DNA of 64,000 nt from Devosia riboflavina (lineage in GTDB: Bacteria; Pseudomonadota; Alphaproteobacteria; Rhizobiales; Devosiaceae): contig NZ_JQGC01000005.1 in the NCBI RefSeq assembly GCF_000743575.1, positions 57,889 through 121,888 on the forward strand. Reading direction: 5' to 3'. The translations under genes and the position numbers were made by a program. This document shows, piece after piece, positions 51,628-60,387 of this stretch; the stretch's first letter is position 1; every line of letters begins with the position of its first letter. Under the pieces are notes generated by a model. That model saw only the letters and a list, made by a program, of their open reading frames with translations, made no database searches and was not told where the DNA came from.

Positions 51628-52809
51628 CTAGTCGGTCGCCCGAAATCCGCGCCTCTGCCGCAAGACTACCCAGAGTACGAAAGGCGCCATGACCAGTCCC
51701 GCCCAACCATAGGATGGGAGAATGCCCACCCAATCAGCCAGAAACCCAAATCCCAACGTCGCCACGATACCAACCACGTTCTCGGCCATGACCAGCGCCG
51801 AGGTCGTCGTCGCGCGGCTCTTGCCTTCCATGATCCTCTGAAACCGCGCTTCGGCCAGCACCGTCACCGGCGCCACCACGATATAGGCGGCCGCAAGCAG
51901 CAGGACGTAGGGCGCCGTCTGGCCCTGCGATGCCGCAACCAGCAAGACCCCGCCTACGGCCGGCAGCACCCAGGCAAGCCACGGCCGCTTCGCCAGCCGA
52001 TAGGCATGAATGCTCATCAGCGCATAGACCGCCTCGACACCGGCCGCCACGATCCCCCAGGCCCAGACCGGCAGCGATACGGCGAGAAAGTAGAGCTCGT
52101 CGAACTCCTCAAGCACCTGGAAGACCAAGAGGCCGGTCGCGATATAGGTCGTCACGAAGCGCAGTTCAGCCTGCTCGCGAAACTCGGCCCAGGCATGCTT
52201 GAAATGGACGAAATAGCCCCCGGGATCGTCCTCGTCTTTGGTCACGCCTTTGCGCCGGACATCTTCCAGCCAGAAGGCGAGAACAGAGGCAACCAGCAGC
52301 GGCGGAATGGAAAGCCAGATGGCCCATTCAAAACCCTGATAGGCAACAAAGCCGCCAAACAGCGTGCCGAGCCCAATGCCCAACCCTTCTGCGGCATTGT
52401 CCCGTCCCAGCACCTTGTCGAACTCAGCCGTCCGCCCCTCGGCCGCCATGCGCTCATAAAGCAGCGCCTCACGCGACCCCGATTGCATCGCCTGGCCCAG
52501 GCTCCAGAGCAGAAAGCCGGCGCCATAAAGCCAGAAATCACCCCCCGCGATCCCCCAGAGCACAAATGTCCCCGCCTTCGCCAAAGGCGCCAGCACCAGC
52601 AGCACCCTGCGGTCAAAATGGTCCGAAAGCGCCCCGGACGGCATTTCCAAAACAATCGCCGAGGCCGACCAGAACGCCAGCAGCACCCCGATCTGGCTCG
52701 TGCTCAGCCCTTCGAGCGAAAACAGCGCCGTATAGACGGCATAGGCAAAGATGAAGTCGAACAGGAAGGCATAGGCGTAATAGACTCTAAGAAAAGCAGA
52801 AAGCCTCAC
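51628..52809 (-). CDS. Major facilitator superfamily transporter
   Basis: A 393-residue MFS protein with about twelve membrane segments; the loop 2-3 motif appears as GALSDHFDRRVLL. A longer cytosolic loop lies in the middle (WLEDVRRKGVTKDEDDPGG). The GTG at 52809 is chosen because GGAGGAGAATGAG precedes it; an upstream TTG would add 14 polar residues. The substrate is unknown. Confidence 0.85.
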   Translation of the reverse strand: MRLSAFLRVYYAYAFLFDFIFAYAVYTALFSLEGLSTSQIGVLLAFWSASAIVLEMPSGALSDHFDRRVLLVLAPLAKAGTFVLWGIAGGDFWLYGAGFLLWSLGQAMQSGSREALLYERMAAEGRTAEFDKVLGRDNAAEGLGIGLGTLFGGFVAYQGFEWAIWLSIPPLLVASVLAFWLEDVRRKGVTKDEDDPGGYFVHFKHAWAEFREQAELRFVTTYIATGLLVFQVLEEFDELYFLAVSLPVWAWGIVAAGVEAVYALMSIHAYRLAKRPWLAWVLPAVGGVLLVAASQGQTAPYVLLLAAAYIVVAPVTVLAEARFQRIMEGKSRATTTSALVMAENVVGIVATLGFGFLADWVGILPSYGWAGLVMAPFVLWVVLRQRRGFRATD

Positions 52810-52944
52810 CTCATTCTCCTCCCGGCCTGCGGCTGCCGGCGCTCCCGGCAACTTGCAACCAAAATGCGTCGCTTTGGTCTAGGCTCCTCGCGGCTTGCAT
52901 GATAAACCGCCCTACAAATCATACACGATGAGCGGAATCGTCCC

Positions 52945-53343
52945 GTGGCCAAGTCTGATACCAAGCAATTCCTCACTGAAATCTTCGCCTGGTGGCGTGG
53001 CCAGACCTGGGGAACGCGTCTCTGGATCAAGCGCTTCGGCAACTATGTCGGCTCCGATGAATTCGGCAACCGCTACTATCAGGACAAGAAGGCCAACCGC
53101 CGCTACGTGACCTATGCCGGTTACGCCGATGCTTCGGCCATCCCGCCCGGCTGGCACGGCTGGATGCACCACCGCACCGACGTCGTCCCGACCGATGCCA
53201 ACTACAAGCCGCGCGCCTGGGAAAAGCCGCACCAGGCCAATCTCACCGGCACGGTAGAAGCCTACCGCCCCGATGGCAGCTTGCTCAAAAGCGGCGAGCG
53301 TCCGCGCGTCACCGGCGACTATCAGGCTTGGTCGCCCGAATAA
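52945..53343 (+). CDS. NDUFA12-family NADH:ubiquinone oxidoreductase subunit
   Basis: Accessory complex I subunit homologous to mitochondrial NDUFA12 (B17.2), found in alphaproteobacteria outside the nuo operon. The 132-residue product has FAWWRGQTWGTRLWIKRFGNYVGSDEFGNRYYQDK, RRYVTYAGYADASAIPPGWHGWMHHRTD and a disordered end. GTG start with a weak ribosome binding site. It is followed 6 bp later by the DUF2155 gene, its usual neighbour. Confidence 0.93.
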   Translation: MAKSDTKQFLTEIFAWWRGQTWGTRLWIKRFGNYVGSDEFGNRYYQDKKANRRYVTYAGYADASAIPPGWHGWMHHRTDVVPTDANYKPRAWEKPHQANLTGTVEAYRPDGSLLKSGERPRVTGDYQAWSPE

Positions 53344-53349
53344 GGGCCC

Positions 53350-53769
53350 ATGCCTCTGCGCTTCCTCTCCCGCCTTTTTGCCGCGCTGGCCTTCTTCGGG
53401 CTGGCGCTTGCTGTTGCGCCCGCCAGCGCCCAGCCCATGGCCCATCCTGTCGCGACCCTTGCCGGTCTCGACAAGATCACCGGCCGCATCACGCGCTTTG
53501 ACGTCTATATCGACGAAACCGTGCTCTTCGGTGCCCTCGAGATCACGCCGCGCGCCTGCTACGACCGTCCCGCCACCGACACCCTGCAGCGCACCTCGGC
53601 CTTTCTCGAAGTCGACCAGCGCTCCCTCGACGGTACCGCCAAGCGCATTTTTACCGGCTGGATGTTCGCCGATAGCCCCGCTCTCAACGCCGTCGATCAC
53701 CCCGTCTACGACGTCTGGCTGATCGAGTGCAAAACCAGCACCAACGTGCCGCCGCCCGACCAGCGATAA
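53350..53769 (+). CDS. DUF2155 secreted protein
   Basis: A 139-residue exported protein with a signal peptide (MPLRFLSRLFAALAFFGLAL .. PASA) and the DUF2155 domain (ATLAGLDKITGRITRFDVYIDETVLFGALEITPRACY .. FLEVDQRS .. FTGWMFADSPALNAVDHPVYDVWLI). Function unknown; conserved in alphaproteobacteria beside NDUFA12 and aat. Two conserved cysteines (CY near 69; EC near 129) may form a disulfide. Confidence 0.9.
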   Translation: MPLRFLSRLFAALAFFGLALAVAPASAQPMAHPVATLAGLDKITGRITRFDVYIDETVLFGALEITPRACYDRPATDTLQRTSAFLEVDQRSLDGTAKRIFTGWMFADSPALNAVDHPVYDVWLIECKTSTNVPPPDQR

Positions 53770-53854
53770 TTCGCCAAGACCCTGTCTAAATCCTCCATCC
53801 TCGTCCGTCGTGGCCATGAATGGCCAATGCTGGCTCGATGAGGGAGGGTAAAAG

Positions 53855-54640
53855 ATGTTGCTGAAGGGAAAAGTCGCCGTCGTCTATGGCGGCAGCGGCG
53901 CCGTAGGCGGCGCAGTCGCCAGAGCCTTTGCGCGCGAAGGCGCCATCGTCCATCTCGTCGCCAGGGGCCGCGAACGCCTGGAACAGGCGGCAGAAGAGCT
54001 GCGCCGCACCGGTGCCGAAGTTCATGTCGGCACAGCCGACGCCCTCGACCGCGCCTCGGTCGAGGACCATCTTCAGGACCTCGTCGCAATCAGCGGCCCC
54101 GTGAAAATCGTCTTCAGCGCCATCGATTGGGGCGATGCCCAGGGCACGCCGATCATCGATCTCAACTACGATCGGTTCATCATGCCCGTCGAGCGCGGCC
54201 TAAAATCCTGGTTCAATGTCGGCGGCGTCATGGCCCGGCATATGGGCGAAAACGGCGGCGGCGCCATCCTCGGCATTACCGCCAATGCGGCCCGCGAGGC
54301 CTATACCGAAATGGGCGGCTTCGGCATCGCCTGCGCCGCGGTGGAACATTTCCTTCGCCATCTCGCCGCCGAAAACGGTCCCAAGGGTGTGCGCTGCTGC
54401 TGGGTCCGCTCCCCCGGTTCGCCCGACGCTCCCGGCGTGCGCGAAGCCTGGCTGATCCATGCGCGCGAAAAGGGCATCACGTTCGAGGAAATGCATGCCG
54501 AAGTCGCCAAGGACACACCGCTGCGCCGCATTGCCTCGCTGGGGCAGGTGGCCGATGCGGTGGTGCTGCTCGCCAGCGACCTCGCCTCCAGCATGACCGC
54601 CACCCTCGCCAACACGACCGGCGGCGCCCAGGTCGATTGA
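53855..54640 (+). CDS. SDR-family oxidoreductase
   Basis: A 261-residue classical short-chain dehydrogenase: VAVVYGGSGAVGGAVARAFAREGAIVHLVARGRE is the cofactor fold, with GGSGAVGG replacing the usual TGxxxGIG and an Arg after the second strand suggesting NADP(H). The usual catalytic YxxxK is not clearly present (REAYTEMGGFGIACAAVEH has no K four residues after Y), so activity may be altered or absent. It is followed 22 bp later by a GyrI-like gene. Confidence 0.85.
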   Translation: MLLKGKVAVVYGGSGAVGGAVARAFAREGAIVHLVARGRERLEQAAEELRRTGAEVHVGTADALDRASVEDHLQDLVAISGPVKIVFSAIDWGDAQGTPIIDLNYDRFIMPVERGLKSWFNVGGVMARHMGENGGGAILGITANAAREAYTEMGGFGIACAAVEHFLRHLAAENGPKGVRCCWVRSPGSPDAPGVREAWLIHAREKGITFEEMHAEVAKDTPLRRIASLGQVADAVVLLASDLASSMTATLANTTGGAQVD

Positions 54641-54662
54641 TTTTTTGGAAGGAGAACCGCCC

Positions 54663-55160
54663 ATGTTGACCCTGCCCAAGACCGAAAAGCGCAAGGCTCA
54701 GCCCTATATCTACGTGCCGTTCACCGTGACCATGCGACAGATGCAGAAGCCGGCCCGAGAAGGCTTCCCGCAGCTCTTCGCCCATCTCGAAAAGCATGGC
54801 CTCAAGCCTGCCGGCGCCGCCTTCTACAACTACCGCCGCATCAACATGGAAGAAACGCTCGACGTGGAAGCCGGCATTCCCGTCGAAGCCCTTGGCCCCG
54901 AAGAGGGGCAGGTGAAAAACGGCACGCTCCCCTCCGGTAATTTTCTCGGCCTCAGTTGGACCGGCCACCCCGACAAGCTGATCACCGTCACCGGCATGCT
55001 GATCGGCTGGGCAAACCTGACGCAGCAAAAGTTCGATATGGAAGAAAAGCCCGACGGCGACCACTTCGCCTGCCGCCTTGAAATCTACGAATCCGACCCC
55101 GCCGAGGTTCCGGATATGGAGGATTGGGTGACGACGCTGTCGTTCAAGCTGAGAGACTAG
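54663..55160 (+). CDS. GyrI-like small-molecule-binding protein
   Basis: A 165-residue protein resembling the GyrI-like/SOUL effector-binding fold (YIYVPFTVTMRQMQKPAREGFPQLFAHLEKHGLKPAGAAFYNYRRI .. EEGQVKNGTLPSGNFLGLSWTGHPDKL). No DNA-binding domain, so a ligand sponge or sensor is possible but unproven. A strong AAGGAGAACCGCCC ribosome binding region precedes the ATG; it is likely co-transcribed with the SDR. Confidence 0.75.
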   Translation: MLTLPKTEKRKAQPYIYVPFTVTMRQMQKPAREGFPQLFAHLEKHGLKPAGAAFYNYRRINMEETLDVEAGIPVEALGPEEGQVKNGTLPSGNFLGLSWTGHPDKLITVTGMLIGWANLTQQKFDMEEKPDGDHFACRLEIYESDPAEVPDMEDWVTTLSFKLRD

Positions 55161-55189
55161 GTGCGCGAAATCTCAACCCAACCACGGTG

Positions 55190-55265
55190 TCATTCCCGCG
55201 AAAGCGGGAACCTCCGTTTTTGGGCCCCGTCGCAAACAGAGATCCCCGCTTTCGCGGGGATGACA
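55190..55265. repeat. Inverted pair of CCCGCGAAAGCGGG palindromes
   Basis: GTCATTCCCGCGAAAGCGGG (from 55190) and the opposed GATCCCCGCTTTCGCGGGGA plus TGAC (55242-55265) form a REP doublet of about 75 bp. It lies between convergent genes and could also end transcription. Confidence 0.75.
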
Positions 55266-55303
55266 TCGAGATTTAGGACAGATCGAGAGCCTCTAGCATT
55301 GCC

Positions 55304-56077
55304 CTAAAACAGCTCGTCCAAGGCGCAATAATACGCATAGCGCTCGGCATCGAACTCCGCCCCATAGGCAGCGAGGAAATCGGCAACGTAATTCTCGCCG
55401 CCATTGAATTCGAGGCTCCGGCACGCCAGCGCCAGGTCCTGCCAGCGATCCGCCACGCCTAGCCGCGCGCAATCGACCACGCCGCCAAATCGCGTACCAT
55501 CCGCTAAGAAATTCGGCAGACACGCATCGCCATGCGTCACCACGCGATTAGTCTCCTCCGGCCGATTGCTCGCCAGCCAGTCGAACACCTGCTGCGCCGT
55601 CCAGCCCATCCGCTCATCGTCAAAATCCGTCTCGTCGATCCGCCCGGCCATGACATTGGCCTCGGCATCCCGCAGCCGCAGATCGAGCGAGTGATCGAAC
55701 GGGCAATTGGCCGGATCAAGCGCATGCAGCCGCTTCAATCCATCCGCAAGCACCTGAATCAAAACCTGAGGTTCGTCCCCCAGGTGAGTCAAATCCCTGC
55801 CTTTTACCGCGGTCATGAGAAGCCAGTTGAAGTCATCGCCGATGACATGGTCGACCACGCGCGGCGCCGGAAAGCCCATCTCCGCGAGATAATCGAGCCG
55901 CAGCAATTCGTCGCCCATCTCATCCAAGTCGTGCGCCGGCTCGGCCTTCAGAAACAGCGCACTCTCGCCCATCGGTATCCGCCAAACCGAGGCCTGCGAC
56001 TCCCCAATGGTAACAGGCTCCCATTCCCGCGCCTGCAATGACTTCAACTGATGCGGCAGTCGCTCACGCGGGTTCAT
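55304..56077 (-). CDS. APH(3')-type aminoglycoside phosphotransferase
   Basis: A 257-residue kinase close in layout to APH(3') enzymes (264 residues): catalytic VTHGDACLPNF (D184), metal-binding VVDCARLGVADRWQDLALA (D202), and the typical end YAYYCALDELF. These match the APH(3')-II pattern HGDACLPN and DCGRLGVADRYQDIALA closely. It would phosphorylate kanamycin-like drugs if active, though chromosomal copies may have another substrate. Its start overlaps the end of aat by 14 bp, so the two are co-transcribed. Confidence 0.88.
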   Translation of the reverse strand: MNPRERLPHQLKSLQAREWEPVTIGESQASVWRIPMGESALFLKAEPAHDLDEMGDELLRLDYLAEMGFPAPRVVDHVIGDDFNWLLMTAVKGRDLTHLGDEPQVLIQVLADGLKRLHALDPANCPFDHSLDLRLRDAEANVMAGRIDETDFDDERMGWTAQQVFDWLASNRPEETNRVVTHGDACLPNFLADGTRFGGVVDCARLGVADRWQDLALACRSLEFNGGENYVADFLAAYGAEFDAERYAYYCALDELF

Positions 56078-56699
56078 TCAACGCTCCCCAATTCCCAGTG
56101 ACTGCCAGCGCCTGAGCCAGCTTGTCTTCGTAGTCAGCCCGCGGAATCTCGATCCCCCCGAGCGAAGCCAGATGCGGCGTCACGAATTGCGTATCGAGCA
56201 GTTGAAATCCCCCGACATTCAGCCGCTCCACCAGATGCGCCATGGCCATCTTGCTGGCATCGGTCCGGCGGTGGAACATGGATTCTCCAAAGAACGCCCC
56301 GCCAATGGCCAGCCCATAAAGCCCGCCAACCAGATCAACCCCGTCCCAGACTTCCACCGTATGCGCCACGCCCCGCCGGAAAAGCTCGCCATAGACCGCC
56401 CGGATCGTCCCATTGATCCAGGTCGTCGACCGGTCCTCACCAACCGTGGCGCAGCCTTCGATAATCCCGTCCCAATCGCTATCGACGCGAATATCCCACC
56501 CCGATTTCCGCATCGCCTTCCGGAGGCTCTTCGATGCATGAAATCCATCGAGCGGCATGATCCCACGCATTTCGGGGCTCACCCAGAACAGGTCCTCATC
56601 CGCCGCATCTTCCGCCATGGGAAAGATGCCGGCGCGATAGGCCCGAACGATCAGCTCGGGCGTCACCTCGATGTCAAAGGGATCGGTAGGGCGGGCCAT
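56064..56699 (-). CDS. aat: Leucyl/phenylalanyl-tRNA-protein transferase
   Basis: Adds Leu or Phe to N-terminal Arg/Lys of proteins, marking them for ClpAP via the N-degron pathway. The 211-residue product has LIVRAYRAGIFPMAEDAADEDLFWVSPEMRGIMPLD, VWDGVDLVGGLYGLAIGGAFFGESMF and LLDTQFVTPHLASLGG, all family signatures. The ATG at 56699 has no Shine-Dalgarno sequence; the accC terminator ends about 12 nt upstream. It overlaps the APH gene by 14 bp. Confidence 0.95.
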   Translation of the reverse strand: MARPTDPFDIEVTPELIVRAYRAGIFPMAEDAADEDLFWVSPEMRGIMPLDGFHASKSLRKAMRKSGWDIRVDSDWDGIIEGCATVGEDRSTTWINGTIRAVYGELFRRGVAHTVEVWDGVDLVGGLYGLAIGGAFFGESMFHRRTDASKMAMAHLVERLNVGGFQLLDTQFVTPHLASLGGIEIPRADYEDKLAQALAVTGNWGALNEPA

Positions 56700-56710
56700 G
56701 CTCAGTCAGC

Positions 56711-56742
56711 AAAAATGGAAAAGGGGCGCAAAGCGCCCCTTT
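56711..56742 (-). terminator. Terminator of accB-accC, abutting aat
   Basis: Minus strand: AAAGGGGCGC (56742-56733) pairs with 56729-56720 over TTT and is followed by CCATTTTT. It lies within 12 nt of the aat start codon. Confidence 0.8.
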
Positions 56743-56748
56743 GAGTTG

Positions 56749-58095
56749 TCAGGCCTTGTTCTCGGCCAGGAACTTTTCCAGCCAATGAATATCGTAGTTG
56801 CCGGCAATGATGTCGGGCTGCTTGATCAGGCGCTGGAACAGGGGGAGGGTGGTCTTCACACCATCCACCACGAACTCGTCGATCGCACGGCTCAGGCGCT
56901 TGAGGCACTCTTCGCGCGTGCGGCCATAAACGATCAGCTTGCCGATCAGCGAGTCATAATAGGGCGGGATCTTGTAGCCCTGATAGACAGCGGAATCGAC
57001 GCGCACACCGACGCCACCGGCCGGGTGGTAGAAGGTGATCGTGCCCGGCGAGGGCGCAAAGGTCTGCGGATCTTCGGCATTGATGCGCACTTCGATGGCA
57101 TGGCCATAGAACTGCACCTTGTCCTGCGTCATCGACAGCTTTTCGCCCGAAGCGACACGGATCTGTTCGTAGACGATGTCGATGCCGGTAATGCGCTCGG
57201 TAACCGGGTGCTCCACCTGCAAACGGGTGTTCATTTCGATGAAATAGAACTCGCCGTTTTCATAGAGAAACTCGATCGTGCCCGCGCCCGAATAGCTCAG
57301 CTTGCGCATGGCTGCGGCGCAGATTTCGCCGATGCGGTCGCGCTCTTCCACGGTAATGGTCGGGCCGCCGGCCTCTTCCCACACCTTTTGGTGGCGGCGC
57401 TGCAACGAGCAATCGCGCACACCAAGATGCACGGCATTGCCCTGGCCATCGCCAAGCACCTGCACTTCGATATGGCGCGGCTTGCCGAGGTACTTTTCCA
57501 TATAGACGGAATCGTTGCCGAAGGCGGCCTTGGCTTCCGAGCGTGCCGTCGACCATGCAACCAGCACGTCCTTCTCGCTCTGCGCCACCTTCATGCCGCG
57601 CCCGCCACCACCGGCCGTCGCCTTGATCAGCACCGGATAGCCAATTTCCTTGGCGGTCTTGAGCGCGTCGGCCTCGGTTTCGACCGCTCCGGCCGAACCT
57701 GGAACCACGGGAATGCCCAGCTCCACCGCCGTCTTCTTGGCGGTGATCTTGTCGCCCATGATTTCGATATGGTGCGCCGAAGGACCGATGAAGGTCACAT
57801 TGTGCTCGCCGAGAATTTTGGCAAACCGGGCGTTTTCCGACAGGAAACCATAGCCCGGATGCACCGCATCCGCCCCGGTGATCTCGCAGGCCGCGAGAAT
57901 GGACGGGATATTGAGGTAGCTGTCCTTGGCCGCATTGGGGCCGATGCAGACGCTTTCGTCGGCCAGGCGCACATGCATGGCATTGGCGTCAGCCGTCGAG
58001 TGTACCGCAACGGTCTGGATACCCAGTTCCTTGCAGGCGCGCAGGATACGCAGGGCGATTTCGCCGCGATTGGCGATCAGGACTTTCTGGAACAC
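56749..58095 (-). CDS. accC: Biotin carboxylase subunit of acetyl-CoA carboxylase
   Basis: Carboxylates the biotin on AccB using ATP and bicarbonate, the first step of fatty acid synthesis. The 448-residue ATP-grasp enzyme has KVLIANRGEIALRILRACKELGI, the glycine-rich ATP loop KATAGGGGRGMKVA, YFIEMNTRLQVEHPVTE and RINAEDP. It follows accB by 14 bp. Confidence 0.97.
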   Translation of the reverse strand: MFQKVLIANRGEIALRILRACKELGIQTVAVHSTADANAMHVRLADESVCIGPNAAKDSYLNIPSILAACEITGADAVHPGYGFLSENARFAKILGEHNVTFIGPSAHHIEIMGDKITAKKTAVELGIPVVPGSAGAVETEADALKTAKEIGYPVLIKATAGGGGRGMKVAQSEKDVLVAWSTARSEAKAAFGNDSVYMEKYLGKPRHIEVQVLGDGQGNAVHLGVRDCSLQRRHQKVWEEAGGPTITVEERDRIGEICAAAMRKLSYSGAGTIEFLYENGEFYFIEMNTRLQVEHPVTERITGIDIVYEQIRVASGEKLSMTQDKVQFYGHAIEVRINAEDPQTFAPSPGTITFYHPAGGVGVRVDSAVYQGYKIPPYYDSLIGKLIVYGRTREECLKRLSRAIDEFVVDGVKTTLPLFQRLIKQPDIIAGNYDIHWLEKFLAENKA

Positions 58096-58109
58096 GTGAA
58101 AGTCCCTCC

Positions 58110-58598
58110 TTACTCGATGACGACGAGCGGCTCGCCATATTCGACCGGCTGGGCGTCGTCCACGAGAATGCGGGTGACGGTGCCCGAACGGTGCGCCGGA
58201 ATCTGGTTCATGGTCTTCATCGCTTCGATGATGAGAACCGTCTGGCCTTCGGTCACCTTGGTGCCGACATCGACAAACTGCGGCTTGCCCGGCTCAGGCG
58301 AACGATAGGCGGTGCCCACCATCGGCGAAGTCAGCGTGCCGGGATTGGCAGCGAGGTCTTCCTTGCTCGCGGGAGCGGCCGGAACCACCGAGGCCGGGGC
58401 AGCAGGAGCAGCCGGCGCGGCGGGCGGCGCATAATACTGCGGGGCAGGGGCGTAGGCCGGTGCTTCAACCGGATAGGAGCGGGTCACGCGGACCCGGAGG
58501 TCCTCCTGCTCGATCTCGATCTCGGCGAGATTTTCCTTGTTGAGCAGTTCGGCGATGGCGCGGATCAGGTCCTGATCCACCTGCGATGACTTGGTCAT
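58110..58598 (-). CDS. accB: Biotin carboxyl carrier protein
   Basis: Carries biotin between AccC and the carboxyltransferase. The 162-residue product has an N-terminal helical region, an Ala/Pro-rich linker (about residues 43-78) and the biotinyl domain with EAMKTMNQI, where K128 is the biotinylated lysine. It forms an operon with accC. Confidence 0.97.
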   Translation of the reverse strand: MTKSSQVDQDLIRAIAELLNKENLAEIEIEQEDLRVRVTRSYPVEAPAYAPAPQYYAPPAAPAAPAAPASVVPAAPASKEDLAANPGTLTSPMVGTAYRSPEPGKPQFVDVGTKVTEGQTVLIIEAMKTMNQIPAHRSGTVTRILVDDAQPVEYGEPLVVIE

Positions 58599-58630
58599 TC
58601 TTGTCGGTCTCCCGGCTTCCAGTCGAAGCG

Positions 58631-59068
58631 TTATGCGAGTTTCTGAGCCATGGCTTCCAGGGCCAATCTATACCCCAGCGTACCAAAGCCGCAAATGACG
58701 CCGAAGGCGACTGCCGACACATATGAATGGTGCCGGAAGGCCTCGCGTTGATGAATGTTGCTGATATGGACTTCCGCCACGGGCAAGGAGACAGCCTTGA
58801 AGGCGTCATAGATTGCCACCGAAGTGTGCGAATAGGCGCCGGGATTGATCAGGATGCCGTCGGCCGTGCCGAGCGCTTCCTGGATCCAGGTGACCAGCTC
58901 ACCTTCGTGATTGGATTGGCGGAAATCGATGGTAAGGCCGAATTCGTCGCCACTGGCCCTGCAAATGGCCTCTACATCGGCAAGAGTCTGAGCGCCGTAG
59001 ATTCCGGGCTCGCGCTTGCCGAGCATGTTGAGGTTCGGGCCGTTGAGGACGAGAACGTGCTTTGCCAT
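58631..59068 (-). CDS. aroQ: Type II 3-dehydroquinate dehydratase
   Basis: Third step of the shikimate pathway. The 145-residue product has [18 protein letters not shown] with the catalytic Tyr, the [15 protein letters not shown] segment, [13 protein letters not shown] and [19 protein letters not shown] with the active-site His. The ATG at 59068 is chosen; an in-frame TTG 13 codons upstream gives an unlikely extension. It precedes accB-accC by 32 bp. Confidence 0.96.
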   Translation of the reverse strand: MAKHVLVLNGPNLNMLGKREPGIYGAQTLADVEAICRASGDEFGLTIDFRQSNHEGELVTWIQEALGTADGILINPGAYSHTSVAIYDAFKAVSLPVAEVHISNIHQREAFRHHSYVSAVAFGVICGFGTLGYRLALEAMAQKLA

Positions 59069-59226
59069 AGTCTTTTCGTTGTGCACCGGCTCTTTCCGGC
59101 GGTGCAAGGGCGGTTACACGAATTGCACCGAAAAGGCGAGCCTCCTCGGTGCTTTCCGCGCGTCTAACCGGAGAGTCGGGCGAGATTCGGGCTAACGGCT
59201 CGACAAGGACACCTTAGCCCTCAGCC

Positions 59227-59260
59227 GTCGTCATTGCCGGGCTTGTCCCGGCAATCCATC
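59227..59260. repeat. Palindromic repeat between the dsbA-type gene and aroQ
   Basis: CGTCATTGCCGGGCTTGTCC followed by CGGCAATCCATC, an intact copy of the family also seen near 15.5, 43.1, 46.7 and 48.7 kb. It lies within the 215-bp gap between two minus-strand genes. On the minus strand it could act as a weak terminator for the upstream gene. Confidence 0.7.
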
Positions 59261-59283
59261 TCGCGTGGGCTAGGATACTCGCG

Positions 59284-60138
59284 TCAGCTACACACCGACT
59301 GTCCGCAAGCCCGCATATTGGCAATGCGCGTCCTGAGATCGTCGACCCCGATCGCACCCGGGATGATCTCATTGCCGATGATATAGGTCGGCGTCCCGGT
59401 AATCCCCAGCGCCTGGGCGATCTCATAGGATGTCTGGATGGTCTTGGCCACGCTCGGCTCGCCCATCTTCAGCTCCAGATCAACCTTGCTCAGCCCCAGC
59501 GAACTGGCGGCATCAAGCGCCACAGCCTTGTCCACCTTGCCACGGCTTGAAAACAGCGCTTCGTGGAAAGCCCAATAGTCGACATCCGCTTCCCCGACGA
59601 GCACGCCCACGCGTGCCGCATCGATGGATTCATTGGAAAGAATGGGGAATTCCTTGAGAATGACCCGCAGGTTCGGATCTTCCGCCAGCAGCGTCGCCAG
59701 GTCCGGCAGCGCCGCACGGCAATAGCCGCAATTGTAGTCGAAGAATTCGACGAGTGTCACGTCGCCCTCAGGATTACCCAGCACGACCTGACCCGGATCA
59801 TTGAAGATCGCGTCCTGCATTTCGGTGATGGCAACCTGCGCCTTGGCGCTTTCCTCGGTGCGCAGCGTCTCGTCGAGCGCCACCGACAGCCGCTGCAGCA
59901 GCTTGGGGTCGCTCATCAAAAAGCTTTCGATCATCGGGTTGAGCACTGCCGGATCGATTGCCGCCACGGTCTGCGGCGCCGCGCTGGCAGTCGCGTCATG
60001 CTCGCTGAGCACGCTTTCGACAATGGCACGCACCGCCACCGTGTCTGTCTGCGGCTCTGGCCGATTGAGCTGGGAATAGCCCAGTGCCCCCGCGAGAATT
60101 CCCGCCACGGCGGCCAGCACGATAGACAGACGATTCAT
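59284..60138 (-). CDS. DsbA-type thiol oxidoreductase
   Basis: Periplasmic thioredoxin-fold protein of the DsbA/DsbG-like group. The 284-residue product has an N-terminal signal/anchor (RLSIVLAAVAGILAGALGY), an extended N-terminal helical part (about 35-115), the CGYC active site (C137-C140), the cis-Pro in TGTPTYII, and two Cys near the end (ACGQSVCS). The layout fits the alphaproteobacterial BdbD/ScsM-like subgroup; the direction of disulfide exchange is not certain. Confidence 0.9.
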   Translation of the reverse strand: MNRLSIVLAAVAGILAGALGYSQLNRPEPQTDTVAVRAIVESVLSEHDATASAAPQTVAAIDPAVLNPMIESFLMSDPKLLQRLSVALDETLRTEESAKAQVAITEMQDAIFNDPGQVVLGNPEGDVTLVEFFDYNCGYCRAALPDLATLLAEDPNLRVILKEFPILSNESIDAARVGVLVGEADVDYWAFHEALFSSRGKVDKAVALDAASSLGLSKVDLELKMGEPSVAKTIQTSYEIAQALGITGTPTYIIGNEIIPGAIGVDDLRTRIANMRACGQSVCS

Positions 60139-60290
60139 AAGAAGGGTGCTCCCGGAGATTCTGCGCTAGGGCCTTCTAGCAGACCTCCAGCCAATCTGGC
60201 ACCGGACAATTGCCGCAGTCTAAAGCCTTGCTTCAATTGTTGTTGAGCACGGCCATGGTTGCCGGTAGATCGCATCAACAACCACCGGCT

Positions 60291-60358
60291 GTCACCCCGG
60301 CGAAGGCCGGGGCCCATCCTGAGATTTCGAGATGGGCCCCGGCCTTCGCCGGGGTGAC
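60291..60358. repeat. Long perfect inverted repeat (28-bp arms)
   Basis: The arm starting GTCACCCCGGCGAAGGCCGG (60291-60318) is repeated perfectly inverted at 60331-60358 around 12 bp. A diverged copy lies at 62089-62159. It ends 29 bp before the aminotransferase start codon, so it falls in that gene's promoter or leader. Confidence 0.85.
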
Positions 60359-60387
60359 AATCGAGGGGTAGCCAACAGGAGCCGCCT

